Made by a program: the position numbers and the translations under genes
The notes under the pieces: generated by a model
Told to the model about the DNA's origin: nothing
The model's database searches: none
What the model saw: only the letters and a program-made list of their open reading frames with translations
NCBI RefSeq assembly: GCF_014805625.2
Contig: NW_023998417.1
Coordinates: 9,659,780-9,723,779, forward strand
Length of the DNA: 64,000 bases
Direction: 5' to 3'
Source: Glossina fuscipes
Lineage: Eukaryota; Arthropoda; Insecta; Diptera; Glossinidae
Part shown: piece after piece, positions 26,180 to 37,620 of the stretch
How the letters are laid out: each line of letters starts with the position of its first letter
Numbering within the stretch: position 1 is the stretch's first letter

Positions 26180-26440
26180 TCTTGGCTGCACTCAAAAAGA
26201 AGCTTCAGAGACGCTGTAATCTATGCGGTATTCTCGTCCAGCGTACAATTCCGAATCTGTTAAGCCATGTCTGTCCATCTGAGTGTGTGCGTGAGACTCT
26301 CCTCATCGCAAAAATAAAGATATCTACCTCAAGTTTGGTAAAAACATTGGAAATTTCTGTGCGCAGGTTAGTATTGAAAATGGGCCAGAGCTGATCAGAG
26401 CGCAAATCGGCAGTGACGCGCAAACTGAACGCTACACCGA
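26180..26440 (+). repeat. Fly-type dispersed repeat remnant (family B-like)
   Basis: Contains TTAAGCCATGTCTGTCCATC at 26260-26279, a CGCAAAAATAAAGATATCT stretch, a CAAGTTTGGTAAAAAC stretch and GTATTGAAAATGGGCC, in that order. This order (CTGTCC block, 'gatatct', 'agtttggt', 'aaaaatgggc') matches a repeat type I recall from fly genomes. No second full copy was found here, though 40360-41010 shares the theme. Degraded and non-coding. Confidence 0.45.
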
Positions 26441-26635
26441 TTTTCTAAGCAATATCACGATCGAATCAAAAAATCAAAATCAGAAATGCTTTCTCTTCAT
26501 CATCGGGCAGTGCGCTTACATTGAGAATGATTTCATTTAATGGTCGAATAATAGAATCCGAAATCAATGTAATTTCAGCATAACTTCACCGGAATTCCAT
26601 ATGACAAAACCATGACATTTTGGTTAATTTCAGTG

Positions 26636-26673
26636 GAAATTACGGAAATCACCGAAATCACTGAAATCACTCA
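26636..26673. repeat. Short (GAAATCACY)n tandem array
   Basis: Four variants of a 9-nt GAAATCACT/GAAATTACG unit in tandem. Confidence 0.75.
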
Positions 26674-27059
26674 CAGTGTAATTTTGCATTGTGCGAAGCG
26701 TCATTTCAGAGAATAGCTTTATAATCAGCAAAGCCTTTGTTCTTAATATACTTAACACTGTGTGTGCAAATACTGGCCATTCTTAGGGCAACTCGTCAAA
26801 AAAGGGCTCATTAAGTTAGCGCCTGGGGGCGAAAGAGTGCATGTCTGCGGACTCAACCAATGCGTATTCAATAACTCGCTGAATTCCTTCTGAACTTCTA
26901 TGTCCTCTAATTAGGTTTCCTTGTAGGTTTATCGATCCATGAATTTTGTCAAATATCTGACGACTTCTTTCGCATTAGCTACCGCTTATAGATTGGCACT
27001 TGGGGAAGGATGCCTTTAAAAATGTTAATCTTCACCCGGGACGTTAAATATTTTCATAA

Positions 27060-28760
27060 AGTTTGGCAAATATATTTGCTTTTGCTGTGCACTACTTTCA
27101 TATTGTCCTCGACTACTTTGATTATTTCGATCAGATAGATTCTCTTATTTGCAAACTCTCTTCGTTTCTCTTTCTCACTCATACATATATATATATATAT
27201 GCATTAAAAAGTATATTTGAAAATTGTTTTAATTACCAAGATTGCAAACATTTGTTTAACTCGCACAAACATTGAGCAATTAATGCATAAATTAACCTTC
27301 TTAAGCGGAAGAGGAAGAACTTCTTTTAAAAACACAGCAGATAAAACTCTCTCTTACAAAACAAAACTTTTTGCTTTTTTTTTCTTCTTCTATTTTTTTT
27401 TTTTTTTTTTATTTATTTTCTTAACTCTTCGAAGAATGATAGATAAAAAGCCAGCCGTATTGTGTAGTGCGCTGTGCAATAAGAAAAAAAGTGAAAAAAG
27501 CTTTTGACATGCGAATAAAACACGAAAGCCAAACAAGCTGCTTAAACAAATGAAGAAAACAAGCGGATAAAGTGACTTAAAAGCAAAGACAAACGCATTT
27601 GATAAAGTTCGTAAGTTAATTATAATTTTAAATGGTTTGAGAATAAAGAACAGGTGAATGGGTTGAGAAAGAGAAGTAAACCACAAATGGAAAATAAATG
27701 CGATTCTTTGTGCGAATGCGTAGTAGGTAAGGAGGGTTCTTGTGCATATTCAATTCGAAACTCAAGGCATGCTTTTCAAAATTTTGCTTTTTTTTTTTTT
27801 TTGCTGTTGTTCTTGTTGTTTTGTTACATTTAAAAGCATCAAATTAAATTAATACTCTTTTCGTAAATTTCAAACAATTCACTTAATTAGAAAGAATTGA
27901 AATCAAGTCTATATCATAAAGTACATAAAAAATAACTTAAAATGCGTCGCCTACCGTTTTCAAAGGAAAGCGAAGTAAAACTTTCTTTCGCTTTAAATTT
28001 AAAATAAAAAAAAAAAAAGGGTAAAAGACGGAAATTTTTAGCATGACTTGAACGGAAGCGATTTATTAAAATTTCAATCCGAACAGATAAACACACACAG
28101 CCATACATATATATATAGATATATATATATATATATATATACAGATAGATAGAATAATGTCTACCAGAAAACATCTGCTGCCAAAACCGAACAACATATA
28201 CGTACGTGTATATCTATCTAACTGTGCACAAACGACATTAAAAACACAAACAACCTGTAAATCTTCAATTTTCAGACCAAGTCTCATATACAAGCCACAA
28301 ATGTGTAAAAGCATCGCATAGAATATACACAGAATGCGAACGTAACGGCAGTAGCAGGAAAGTAAAAACGTAAAATGAATACGAAAATGTTGCAAAATGT
28401 TTGCGATTTTTATCGCCATTCAATAGATAGAATAGAGTTTTTAGTGGGTCTATTAGACAAACTCACGTAAACGTATGTATGCCTGCATATATGTATTAAA
28501 CATGTATGTCGTTGTTGTATTGTCGCAGCAACGGAAGTTATGCACGTTTACTCTGCAGTTGTTCTTCGGGCTTTCCTTCTATATATAAATATATGTACAT
28601 GTATATCTATCTATATATGCGTACACTTTTAACCTGTTAGTATATATTACGCAGGGTTTCCGTTTCCTTTTAAACTTTGATTTAAAGGTGACAAACAATT
28701 CAAGTATGTGTTGAAAGTTTTCTTGTCAGCTTTGTTTCATTTTTTTTTTTTTTTCAATTG
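27060..28760. other. Microsatellite-rich non-coding block
   Basis: TA arrays near 27184-27200 and 28106-28141 and poly(T) tracts near 27395-27410 and 27789-27803. The frame at 28066-28419 (minus) runs through the TA array and has no domain. Confidence 0.6.
28106..28141. repeat. (TA)n microsatellite
   Basis: About 35 nt of TA with one G interruption. Confidence 0.9.
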
Positions 28761-29516
28761 TGAAAAATTACTTTTGCATAGAGGAGAGTAAAATGTATTC
28801 AATAGCAGACATTATTTGGCAGATGATTTATTATGAATCGAACGGTTGCCTAGATAAAAAGAAATTAATTTCGATTTCTCTTTGTCTCCACTGCTTGGAT
28901 GGAGTATCAATAATGTCAGAAGCGACAACATTACATATTATTTTAGTCTTTTATTCCTAGATTACAAGTTATCATATATTTTATTTAGGGAGTATATTAC
29001 TGGGAGTGTGAATCCTTTAACACTTTTGTAAAATACAATCGGCAAAATGTGACAGTCGAATAATAATGTGACAAACAAGATAACAAACAATTAAATTGAT
29101 CTTCGCGTAGTATGCGACAAGCTCATGAATTTAAATTTTAGATACTAAACGAAAGTTGAATACTTAACCGTTGACCGTTCTTTTCATATTGATAGTGTAA
29201 TGCTTAGCTTAGGATGAATACAATGGCCTTTGACATTACTCATAGCTTTCAACTATATATTTAGAGAGATAGTGCTACGTTTGTGTGATGGCTGCTGTCA
29301 CTTGATTATATCTTTGCTGCAATTTCGCTATCATTTAAATTGGAATCGTATTAGATTGAAATTAAAAATTCCCCCCTCCTTCATGAAATTGTGCAATAAA
29401 GATGTAGATCCATTTACAAGTATCCTTCGACAGCAGAAATCTACGCTCTACTCTACATACTGACGCTGGAGTGGAAAATGGCCTACTCAATTAGAGAACA
29501 GTAAACTCTCCTACCA
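28760..29516. other. Featureless non-coding sequence
   Basis: No element identified. The plus-strand frames 28760-28960 and 29230-29463 have no recognisable domain. Confidence 0.5.
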
Positions 29517-29930
29517 TCTATTTTGATAGGTAACGACAAATTTGTAGAAAATATATATATTATGGTAAACAAGCCTAAATTCTAATGAGACCTATTCCCA
29601 TAGATGACGATGGATTCTACTGCTTTCTTAAATACTAATGGATTGTGATAGTTTATCTTCTGACAAGTAAGAGCGAACTTTAGTAAGGTCTATTGTAAAG
29701 GGTAAATGGTAGTCCATTCACTTAGTTAATAAGGATTCCTAGTACAGTGCATTCTAATAGGTAACGGGGAGCATTCATAACAACCTGGTAAGCAAGCCTG
29801 AATTCTAATTAGGCTTTTTATTATAAGTAGCAATGGTTTCCAATGCAGTTTACTCTACTAGGTGATGGTGAATTCAAATATAGTTTATTCCGACAGTTGA
29901 AGATAGATAGATTCTAATGAAAAAATTACT
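29516..29930 (+). repeat. Degenerate tandem repeat (~45-55 nt sub-unit, ~234 nt higher-order unit)
   Basis: A block beginning TTGATAGGTAACG near 29523 reappears as CTAATAGGTAACGG near 29754, and each is followed by GGTAAACAAGCCTAAATTCT (or the GGTAAGCAAGCCTGAATTCT variant) and a GATGACGATGG/AGTAGCAATGG element. Shorter echoes (CTACTAGGTGATGG, AATACTAATGGATTGTGATAG, TTAATAAGGATTCC) suggest an ancestral sub-unit of roughly 45-55 nt. It has no coding capacity. Most likely an old minisatellite or satellite fragment, or the internal repeats of a decayed element. Confidence 0.6.
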
Positions 29931-31371
29931 TATCTATACATGTCAACAGTACGAGTAGTTGAGGAGCACTTTAATTGTGATGACGAATACTTGATCAATA
30001 TCTTCTGTTAATTAATTATAGCAATATTTTGATGTACATATTGATTATATAGGCAGGGTGTCATCCGATGAGAGATTAGTCTATCGCTATAATTTAATTT
30101 TCAATTTTTGATTTCCATTAATTTCACCTGAGCAAGCAGACAAAACTCAATTAATTCAATGATTAGAGAATAAAATATTTAACCAAAAGTCATGTATAGG
30201 GCTTTCAATATAATAGTATGTAAGTATGTTCAGGTGTCCCAAAGATTTACTTTAAACTGCTGCACTGTCTCTTTCTATTCACAAATTCAACTTTTGAATA
30301 GGAGCAATGTTTATACACAAATCAGAATATTGGCTATGGGACCCATAAACCGTTTTCTCATATTTATCTCAATTCTTTTCATGTTTAATTTTTAACATGA
30401 CAGTGACGTAGAACTATTCTATTATATAACATATGGATTCTTTCTCTATTCTTTAGTTTATTTAATTGTTTTTTAGTTTCGTAGCTTTAGATGGATTTTT
30501 AAGCCCTTTTTTAAATTATTAATGTTTCAAAAGCCTTCAACACATACTTGCTTACAGTGAATCTTTGTACAATTAAAGAAAAAACAAAGAATTTTTTCTG
30601 ATTTTGTTTTTATTATTATATTGGCAAAGCAATACGTGTACATAGAACACATACAACAATACAGTTTGCATTTAGTCTGTTTCTTTTGTTTTTTCAAATT
30701 AAATGAAAATAAAAATATTGTGAAAAATGCTTACTCCCGAATTATTTTACTACATGACTGATGAATGGATGTAAAGTTCATAAAGAAAGCCGCCTCCAGC
30801 TCTCCAGCGGTTTTTAACAGTGTAATCTTGTGTACTTATCATTTCTTTCCAAAAAAAAATTTTTTTTTTTTTTTTTTGCGCGTCCTTTTCGATAAAGTCC
30901 GCCCAGTATTTAAATAAAAAATATTTATTTTTCCTTGGAGAATTTAACTATACACCCTTAAAGACATAACCTTAGAGAATTACATGGACTTCCATGTGCC
31001 TACATTTTCTGAGCTTAAAACTAATACATACACACTCGCGCATATACGTATCCAATCTAAAAGTAAATGCATTGCTATGAATGAGTATGCAAAGTATACT
31101 TTTTATTGTTGACACAACATAAGGCGTCTGCCAAAACTTATTTTCATAACACATTCTCGCACTCCGCAAACACGTTTCAAAGATGCACATTTACACGACG
31201 ACACTCTCCGGTGATGCATATACATACATACATGCACAGTCCTACTCTCCTTTTTATAGTAAAAGAAAAACCAAAGCTTATTGCAATGTAAGGAAATACA
31301 AGGAAAGACGGGTAAAAAAATAAAAAGAAAATTGCACACAAAGACATGAAATTAAATTAAAATGCAAATTA

Positions 31372-31376
<5 letters not shown>

Positions 31377-31413
<37 letters not shown>
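31377..31413. repeat. Poly(A) tract, 37 nt
   Basis: The longest homopolymer seen here. I looked for flanking target-site duplications that would mark a retroposed tail and did not see convincing ones. Confidence 0.9.
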
Positions 31414-31419
<6 letters not shown>

Positions 31420-32038
31420 CTCTGAGAGGAAGAAAAAAGAAACCACAAAGCCACAAACACCCTGAAATGTGCAAAGGAAGGAATTTCCTCTTCCGCTCAT
31501 TCTTGTTGTTGTCTTTTGCAATGTGTATGTGAACACAAAGGTGCTTAAAGGAAGTGACAAATTTCTTATAAATAACGCCTGGTTGTAAAATATTTTTATT
31601 TATTTTAGGTGTTAGTAAAAAATTAAATGCACACTTAACAATCAAGTCAACCAAATTGTTGCCATCTTATTGGGATTTTCTACGTGACAGCTTGAAAATA
31701 TGTTGAAAAAAAACAACAAAAAAAACTTAAAAACCAGTGACTTTCAGAACTGTTTACCTACAAAACTTTTGAAAAGGAAGAATAAAGATATTTAAGTTGT
31801 CTCGTGTTGTTGTGTGGCTTATTTTTTTTTTCCTCCGCGAAGTTGCCTTTTGAAAATTTTATTATACTTTGCAAGACTGTGTTTATATATATGTATTTGC
31901 AAGTCGGTAGTCGGCAACGTTAGCACATAAATTATGTAAAGCAGTTACTATTTAATACTGTTGTAACCTTAATTTAATCTTGTAATCTGTTTTTATACTG
32001 GCAAGTGACGTATAAATTATGTTGCAAGCGAAAGTTTC

Positions 32039-32060
32039 AAAAAAAAAAAAAAAAAAAAAA
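32039..32060. repeat. Poly(A) tract
   Basis: Run of 22 A. Confidence 0.9.
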
Positions 32061-32346
32061 TTATAGTAAAAAAAATATACAAAGAAAAGGAAGGTCAAAT
32101 AAAGCGTTATTGTCGGTAAGAAATTACATTTGTTTGGTAATATAAGTTACGTAATGATAAACTCCACTTCGTGTTGTCCAAAGTTATGCATATAGACTTT
32201 CATCAATAGAAACACTCATCTGAATAGAAAAAGTAATCGTATTGGTGAACGAGTTCGACGTGGACATTCGTTAAGTACAAAAACAAGTAAACGCATTATG
32301 GAACCTGTCACAGAGACATCGGACACTATCCTATAATTATTCATAT

Positions 32347-32615
32347 AACGACTTTCCATAATACAGCTTTACATGGGAAATGATTGAAAAAGTGCATCGA
32401 TACCATTTCGAATAGCGTTCGCCTTTGGGCCTAAAGACGTCAGTGTCACGAGAATATCTAAAAAAATTGTAGCCTGTAAATGAGTTGAATAGGAGAAAAC
32501 AAGTTTGATAGACGGACCGACAAGCTTGGATATAAATAAAATGTGGATCTATATGGAATCGTCCTAGATACTGTATACATCCGTATAAACTTATATACCC
32601 TTGTATCGCAAATGG
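32347..32615 (-). repeat. Dispersed repeat family A, copy 2 (inverted)
   Basis: Reverse complement of this stretch reads, in order, GGGTATATAA, CGGATGTATACAGTATC, CCATATAGATCC, TTGTCGGTCCGTCTATC, GGCTACAATTTTTTTAG, CGTCTTTAGGCCCAAAGGC, a GCTATTCGAAATGG element, CACTTTTTCAATC and TTTCCCATGTAAAGC. These blocks correspond one for one to 8541-8800 on the plus strand. Moderately diverged and non-coding. Confidence 0.7.
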
Positions 32616-34120
32616 CATATTGAGTATAATTACACCTGAATTACTAACATAATGAGAAAAAGAACACAAGCCGATGTTGCATTTTCGTTGGGGTTACTGC
32701 AGAATTTCATAAGTAAATTCAAAATAAATATAGTAACACTTGACTAATGTCATAGTTTGTGGTTAAGCTAAGTTCACTTCTAGATCTGTAGCGCAACTTT
32801 CAAGTTCTACTCGAGATATATATTAAAATAGCCAGTGGTAAGCATATTCTCTTAACGGGAGATGATAGGCCGTAGTATGTTAGCGAAGAATTATATTTTT
32901 TACTTTAAAAGTTAGTTCCGAAGCATTTCCTGTAAAGTTCATTAATAGTCAAAGCTCAGACGCAATGATGCTATAGTCAATTTAAAAATTTCTAAAAATG
33001 CCAACCTCACCGACCGACATCTTATGCAATCACTTATGTTCATTCTTTTCACCGTCAATTTGTAGAGATACCAATAAAATTTGGAATAATTTGGTCAAAA
33101 GCCAAACAATTAGTACGGAAACAATGGGCCAATATTGCGTTGATGGAACTAAAATGCTTTATTACTCAAACATAAATTTTATGCAACGAATGAAAACAAA
33201 AACGCAAAAACATAGGCGAAGTGTTATGCAGATGCAAACGAACGATACACATATGCATCTGGATATGTATGCATATACACGCGCATAAACATGTGCTAAG
33301 CAGCAATAGCCAATGGTGCAATTTGAGAACCGGAAATGCACACGCGATTATATAAAAAGCATACTGTGTGCATATGTACGTGTGATGTTGAATTGCATAC
33401 GCTTTACTTCCATATAAATGTAATGAAAACATTAAAAAGAAAAAACAAAAAATTGTTCTATATATAAAATTCAAACAAAAGTCGATAAAAATATTTAAAA
33501 TAAAAGAGTTGCATGGGAAAGCAGCTTTGGGGATATGAAAAACAAAAACCGAAAGAGAGAAAAAAAAAAAAAAAAGAAAAATTTCAAAAGTGGAAAACAA
33601 AGTGTACTTGAAAAAGTTTCCGGTGAACGGTAGTAGCAATAATACAAAACACTATAACAAGCGGGTAAGCGCTATATAGGGTTTGAGTCCACAATAATAT
33701 GTAATTCCATGCATCTCTCTTACCACTCACTGCGAATGCAGTCTCTAACAAAAGTGAAAGGTTTTCGTACATAGTAAGGCGTAGCGTAAAATGAGATATT
33801 CAAGTTGATTAGAAGGTTTGTCCCTTTCGTTAAGATCACTGTCCTTCTTAATCTTCGCTTACTTCTTTACGAAATATCTGAAGAGAAGAAATTTTATTCT
33901 ATCATCGAAAAATATGACTTGAAAGAGATGAGAGGCGGACGATTGCTCTGTTGTGTTCTATTAAACGTTACATCAAGCTTCGTGTGTATCAATGTTCCAT
34001 TCCAAATTAGTTACAAGATACCCGAAATGATTGATAGGTTAAAGCTCTGCCATCTATTGATTTGTTTCCTTATCTTTGTACCCTACACATTTCGGTAGAT
34101 TGTAGTTCGTTATAAACCTT
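32615..34120. other. Non-coding sequence
   Basis: No gene supported. The plus-strand frame 32998-33288 (96 codons) has protein-like composition but no domain and ends in repeat-like ATATGCAT-rich DNA; the minus-strand frame 33166-33639 is phenylalanine-rich. The 33780-34100 stretch lacks simple repeats and ends with TACCCTACAC, which may be a sliver of family A. Confidence 0.45.
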
Positions 34121-34241
34121 TGCGTTTCGCTTTACTTTACTTTTTGTATATTTTTCATAATAAAACAATTCTTTCTCTGGGGATTTGTGATTGTGGCTTT
34201 GGCTTTACATGGTTATCTGTATTGTGTGTATGTGTGTCTCG

Positions 34242-34270
34242 TTTTTTTTTTTTTTTTTTTTTTTTTTTTT
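34242..34270. repeat. Poly(T) tract
   Basis: Run of 29 T. Confidence 0.9.
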
Positions 34271-34498
34271 CATTTTTTCTCTGTTATTGCTATGCTTTCC
34301 CTTTTTTTTTTTTTTGCTTTCTCAGGAATGCCTACGTCTATGAATGTTGGAAATTGTTCAATGAATTGTGAATTTTATTTTCAATTTGACATCAATTTGT
34401 TTTTTGCTTTGCATCTGATTGTTTTCATAGGCCATGAATTTCTCTTTGTTTTTTTTTTTTTAATTTTTTTATTTTTTCTCCTTTTTTTGTTTTTGCAG

Positions 34499-34535
34499 GG
34501 AAATATGCCCACGACACCTGCATATATGCGAAAAG
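34499..34535 (+). other. Micro-exon-like segment (speculative)
   Basis: A pyrimidine-rich run of about 45 nt (mostly T) ends in TTTTTGCAG, a near-ideal 3' splice site with AG at 34497-34498. Then come 37 nt of locally G+C-richer sequence ending AAAAG before GTTTAT at 34536, a mediocre 5' splice site. Read in one frame it would encode about 12 residues (NMPTTPAYMRK-like). T-rich fly DNA yields such acceptors by chance, so this is only a pointer. Confidence 0.12.
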
Positions 34536-35199
34536 GTTTATTATTGGTTATAAACCCCTTAAAATTTCTGTATATTAAAATATTATTTAAAAAAAAAAAA
34601 AAAAAAAAATTTCATTGTGTGTGCATTTTATGGTGAAGCAAATATTCAGCTTTTATATCCTTTGATGACAATAAAGCGAAATGAATTATATTGCGCGGCA
34701 TTGAACTTTTTTCATTTTTTTTTTTTTTCGGCACGAAAACAGTTGATATATGTATATGCATGTACATATACGTATACATATATACGTATATATATATGTT
34801 CGTCGATTACATTATATTCATTCGTTCCATTTCGCATATATAGTCAGTCCTACACACCGTAGACGTGAGAGCCTTCCAATAGATAGCTTTTCATGGCTGT
34901 TGAGTGTTGAGTGCATCATCGCGTTTTTGTGTCCCTGTGTATAGACATATAAATCAATGCTAGACTTTATTGTTTATTGTTAAAAATATTGTTTGTTTAA
35001 TATTTACTGATCATCATATAGATAAAAATAAAATTTATATTAAAAGTAAGAAGAGCTACTGCTACGCTTTACATATATACCCACTTTATATTGAGTTATA
35101 TGTTTTCATGCATCAAAATGTGCTGTATGTTTGCATTCATTGTGCACACATTTTTTATTCGTTTTAAGAAAATTTCAATATGTAAAAAAAAAAAGGAAA

Positions 35200-36190
35200 A
35201 AGCTTTTAATTTCATTATAAAACAATAAATTTGTCTAACTTAAGTAAGTTTAGACGCGACAGTTGAAATCAAGTCGAAAATAAGTTACTAACAATGATAA
35301 CATCTTTTAATGCAATATCAGTATAGTGAAATGTGTTCGCCTTTAAAGCTATTACTTAGCCTTAGCTTACTATACATGACTTTCTTCTCTCCAATGAATA
35401 GCAAAAAGCGATTTCAAGCGAATGTGTGCGTGTGTATGCTTGTGAATTAGCAGTTCCTTGTTTAGCGAAAACGTCCCTGCTCGGAAAGTCGATTGAAACA
35501 GGGTCGCTTTTAATTTACCAAAACACTTCATGTGTCTGTTAAAGCTAATGCTGGAATCGAAAGACGTTAACCTTTTCAATAGATGCACGTATACAGCTAT
35601 TGATGCATTGTCATAACGGTAGTTCGCTTGACGACCGATATGTTGTACAAATGCCAAATTGATTGACAAGTAACTAACACTTTCCTCCCCTTCTTGATTT
35701 ATTCCCACTCAGCTGTATTTAGCGTTATTAAGCATATCATATATGATAGTCCATTTATTTATTTATTTATTTATTTATTTTTTTTTTGGCAAGCATTTGA
35801 GGCGTCTGTGCTGATAAGATTAGTTGGGCTTTTGAATTGTGACGACAACAGAAAGATTTTATTCTGTTTAGTTTTGCATTGATTGAAGTCATGCAGCGTT
35901 TCCCTGTTCTAGCCGAACTATATCTTAGCTTTGAGGTATGACCAAGTTTTTCTAAGTGCAAGCCGAACTGATGATTAAATAATGGTTAAAATGGTTAAGA
36001 GCTTTCCCGAATCATTTCAACTTCTGTATTTCACCTTTATCTATGACTTGTCTTCCATTACTTTCTCGTCATCTGTCGCTTCAAATTCACTTGCTTTTAT
36101 TTAATTAGTGTACCTTTCCGAGCTGTCTTCAAATCAGATTCGTGACGATCACAGCTCGTGCAAGTGATGGAAATCTCCTCGATAAAGGCA
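35200..36190. other. Non-coding sequence
   Basis: No gene supported. Contains a TTTA array (35752-35780). The minus-strand frame 35370-35708 (112 codons) has mixed composition but no recognisable domain. Confidence 0.5.
35752..35788. repeat. (TTTA)n microsatellite with T tail
   Basis: About seven TTTA units then nine T. Confidence 0.9.
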
Positions 36191-37407
36191 AAAAAAAAAA
36201 ATTAATGTCGAGTAAAAGATCGTTTAGACATCGTTTAAGTGTTGTAATTAAAATTCGCAAGTTGATCGTTATAGGGGTTAGGCGATATCATTCGATGTAG
36301 ATCAGTTATTGAATGAAGCGATGACTGCAGTAACAATACACTATGCTTGCATGCATTGTTAACTTTTTGGGCCTCTTTTCATGCCTGCATGCATCGATCT
36401 GCAGAGGCGAGCGTTACTTCAGAAAGCATTGGTCGCCTCATTTAAACATAATTGCGCTAAATTTTCAGACAAGTTGAAGATTTTACCATCAAAGAAATGG
36501 AAGACATTGTATAGGTAATAATAAGATGAATATTTTGGATACGGTTTTCTCCTTTGAGATTTTCGTCGATTTTTGTCGTGTAATCGTAGACGCCAACAGC
36601 AGCGAGTCATTTAAAACCGTTGGACGTAGGTTAAATGTGTTATTTTCACCATTCCGTGGAAGAAAGGAATGTTGGACTTCTTCTCCGCTTGCATCTCCAG
36701 TCCTTATCATTTGACCATGTTCGTCCACTTGCCTGTGTGTTCGCGGATAAGTTTTAGTGGCTGTTACAGTGGCTCCGCTTATTGCCGCCAACTTTCAAAT
36801 TGTTGCCTCTCATTTTCGTTGGCATGCTAAGCGTTAACTGATAAGTCCAACTACACCTTTTGCCAAAAGCTCCAGTTTACGCGTCCGTTTTCGACAAGAG
36901 TGCATGTTGATATGGTATATTTGTTATATATATAGTATTATTGTTCGATTTAGGACATGGCATCTCTCCTGTAAATTTTTATCTGCTTTCCGTAGAAATA
37001 TGAAATTTATTTTCATCTCTTATATGGGATTATTTTATTTTACCATTAAAAGTTAACTTTTCTCATAAAAGAAAATTTAACAAACAAAAGTTTTATTTCG
37101 CTTATATTTGCTTTTTATTTTTAATATTTCACTTCTATACGTTGGCGCCATTTTATTACCTTTTGAAAAGTTATCATCTCGTTAGAAATTGTGCCTAAAA
37201 AAAAAAAAAAAAAAAACTTTTGTTTATGACCTCTCTTCCAAGAATAACTCTCTTTATATACATATATATATATGACCTGAAAAATAATGACCGGAAGTAA
37301 AAGTAGAAGCAAACACTCGTTACAAACATATCTATTTTCTTAAACAATGGCTTGTAAAAGAAGTTACACTTGTAAGAGGAAACCCAAAAAGAAAGTTTTC
37401 TACGATT

Positions 37408-37443
<36 letters not shown>

Positions 37444-37620
37444 TATATATGTTGCGTGTGCATATATGTCGAATATAAACTATAATAAAAATGAAAAATT
37501 TTAAGTGCTTTATCTATTTTCCTTTCTTCTTTTTTTTTTGTATTTAAAATTTTCCAAAAATTTTTCATTTAATGTCAATTTAATTATTTTAAAATTTTAT
37601 CATGCAATACCTTAACTAAT
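36191..37620. repeat. Gap-flanking duplicated block, copy 1
   Basis: About 1430 nt nearly identical to 38021-39424. The copy starts in a poly(A) run and ends exactly at the first N of the gap. Differences I can see are scattered substitutions (for example around 36227, 36337, 36509 and 36744), TA and poly(A) length changes near 36930, 37197 and 37415, and a local rearrangement of about 25 nt at 36512-36580. The sequence right after this copy is unknown because of the gap. The pattern fits an allelic contig end better than a biological tandem duplication. Confidence 0.9.
36570..36791 (-). CDS. Candidate internal exon or peptide frame (copy 1)
   Basis: A minus-strand open frame that begins after a TGA at about 36795 and stays open well beyond 36570 (to 36489 in this copy). 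There is no ATG at its 5' end (the first codon is TTG), so if real it would be an internal exon. The translation is hydrophilic and of balanced composition, with residues such as THRQVDEHGQMIRTGDAS and HSFLPRNGENN, and with no homopolymer bias. The local G+C content is higher than the surroundings. Between the two copies about 220 nt of this frame is conserved, with one difference, at 36744, which changes only the third base of a proline codon. I do not recognise the protein. The opposite strand is also open for about 60 codons, so chance or transposon debris remains the simpler view. Confidence 0.15.

Larger units (their letters stand above)
25450..27060. other. Simple-repeat-poor block with dispersed repeat remnant
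   Basis: Contains the family B-like repeat 26180-26440 and the small tandem array 26636-26673. No gene supported; overlapping frames at 26182-26394 (plus) and 26205-26423 (minus) fall inside the repeat. Confidence 0.5.
29930..32347. other. Non-coding block with long poly(A)
   Basis: No gene supported. Includes the longest homopolymer of the window (31377-31413) and another poly(A) at 32039-32060. Confidence 0.6.
34120..35200. other. Homopolymer-rich non-coding block
   Basis: Long poly(T) at 34242-34270, further T tracts near 34301-34315 and 34450-34490, and poly(A) near 34590-34609. The 149-codon frame 34187-34636 is mostly phenylalanine from the T tracts. Confidence 0.6.

Noticed and set aside
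28066..28419. 117-codon minus-strand frame with hydrophobic stretches
   Set aside because: Its C-terminal part is the TA microsatellite read as Ile-Tyr; no family recognised and no splice or promoter context.
32998..33288. 96-codon plus-strand frame
   Set aside because: Protein-like at first, but its end runs into ATATGCAT-type repeats and no family is recognisable.
34187..34636. 149-codon plus-strand frame
   Set aside because: Mostly phenylalanine and lysine from poly(T)/poly(A) tracts; no domain.
36838..36850. TGATAAGTCC, similar to part of an irritans-type mariner inverted repeat
   Set aside because: Only about ten bases match and no partner inverted repeat or transposase remnant is visible nearby.
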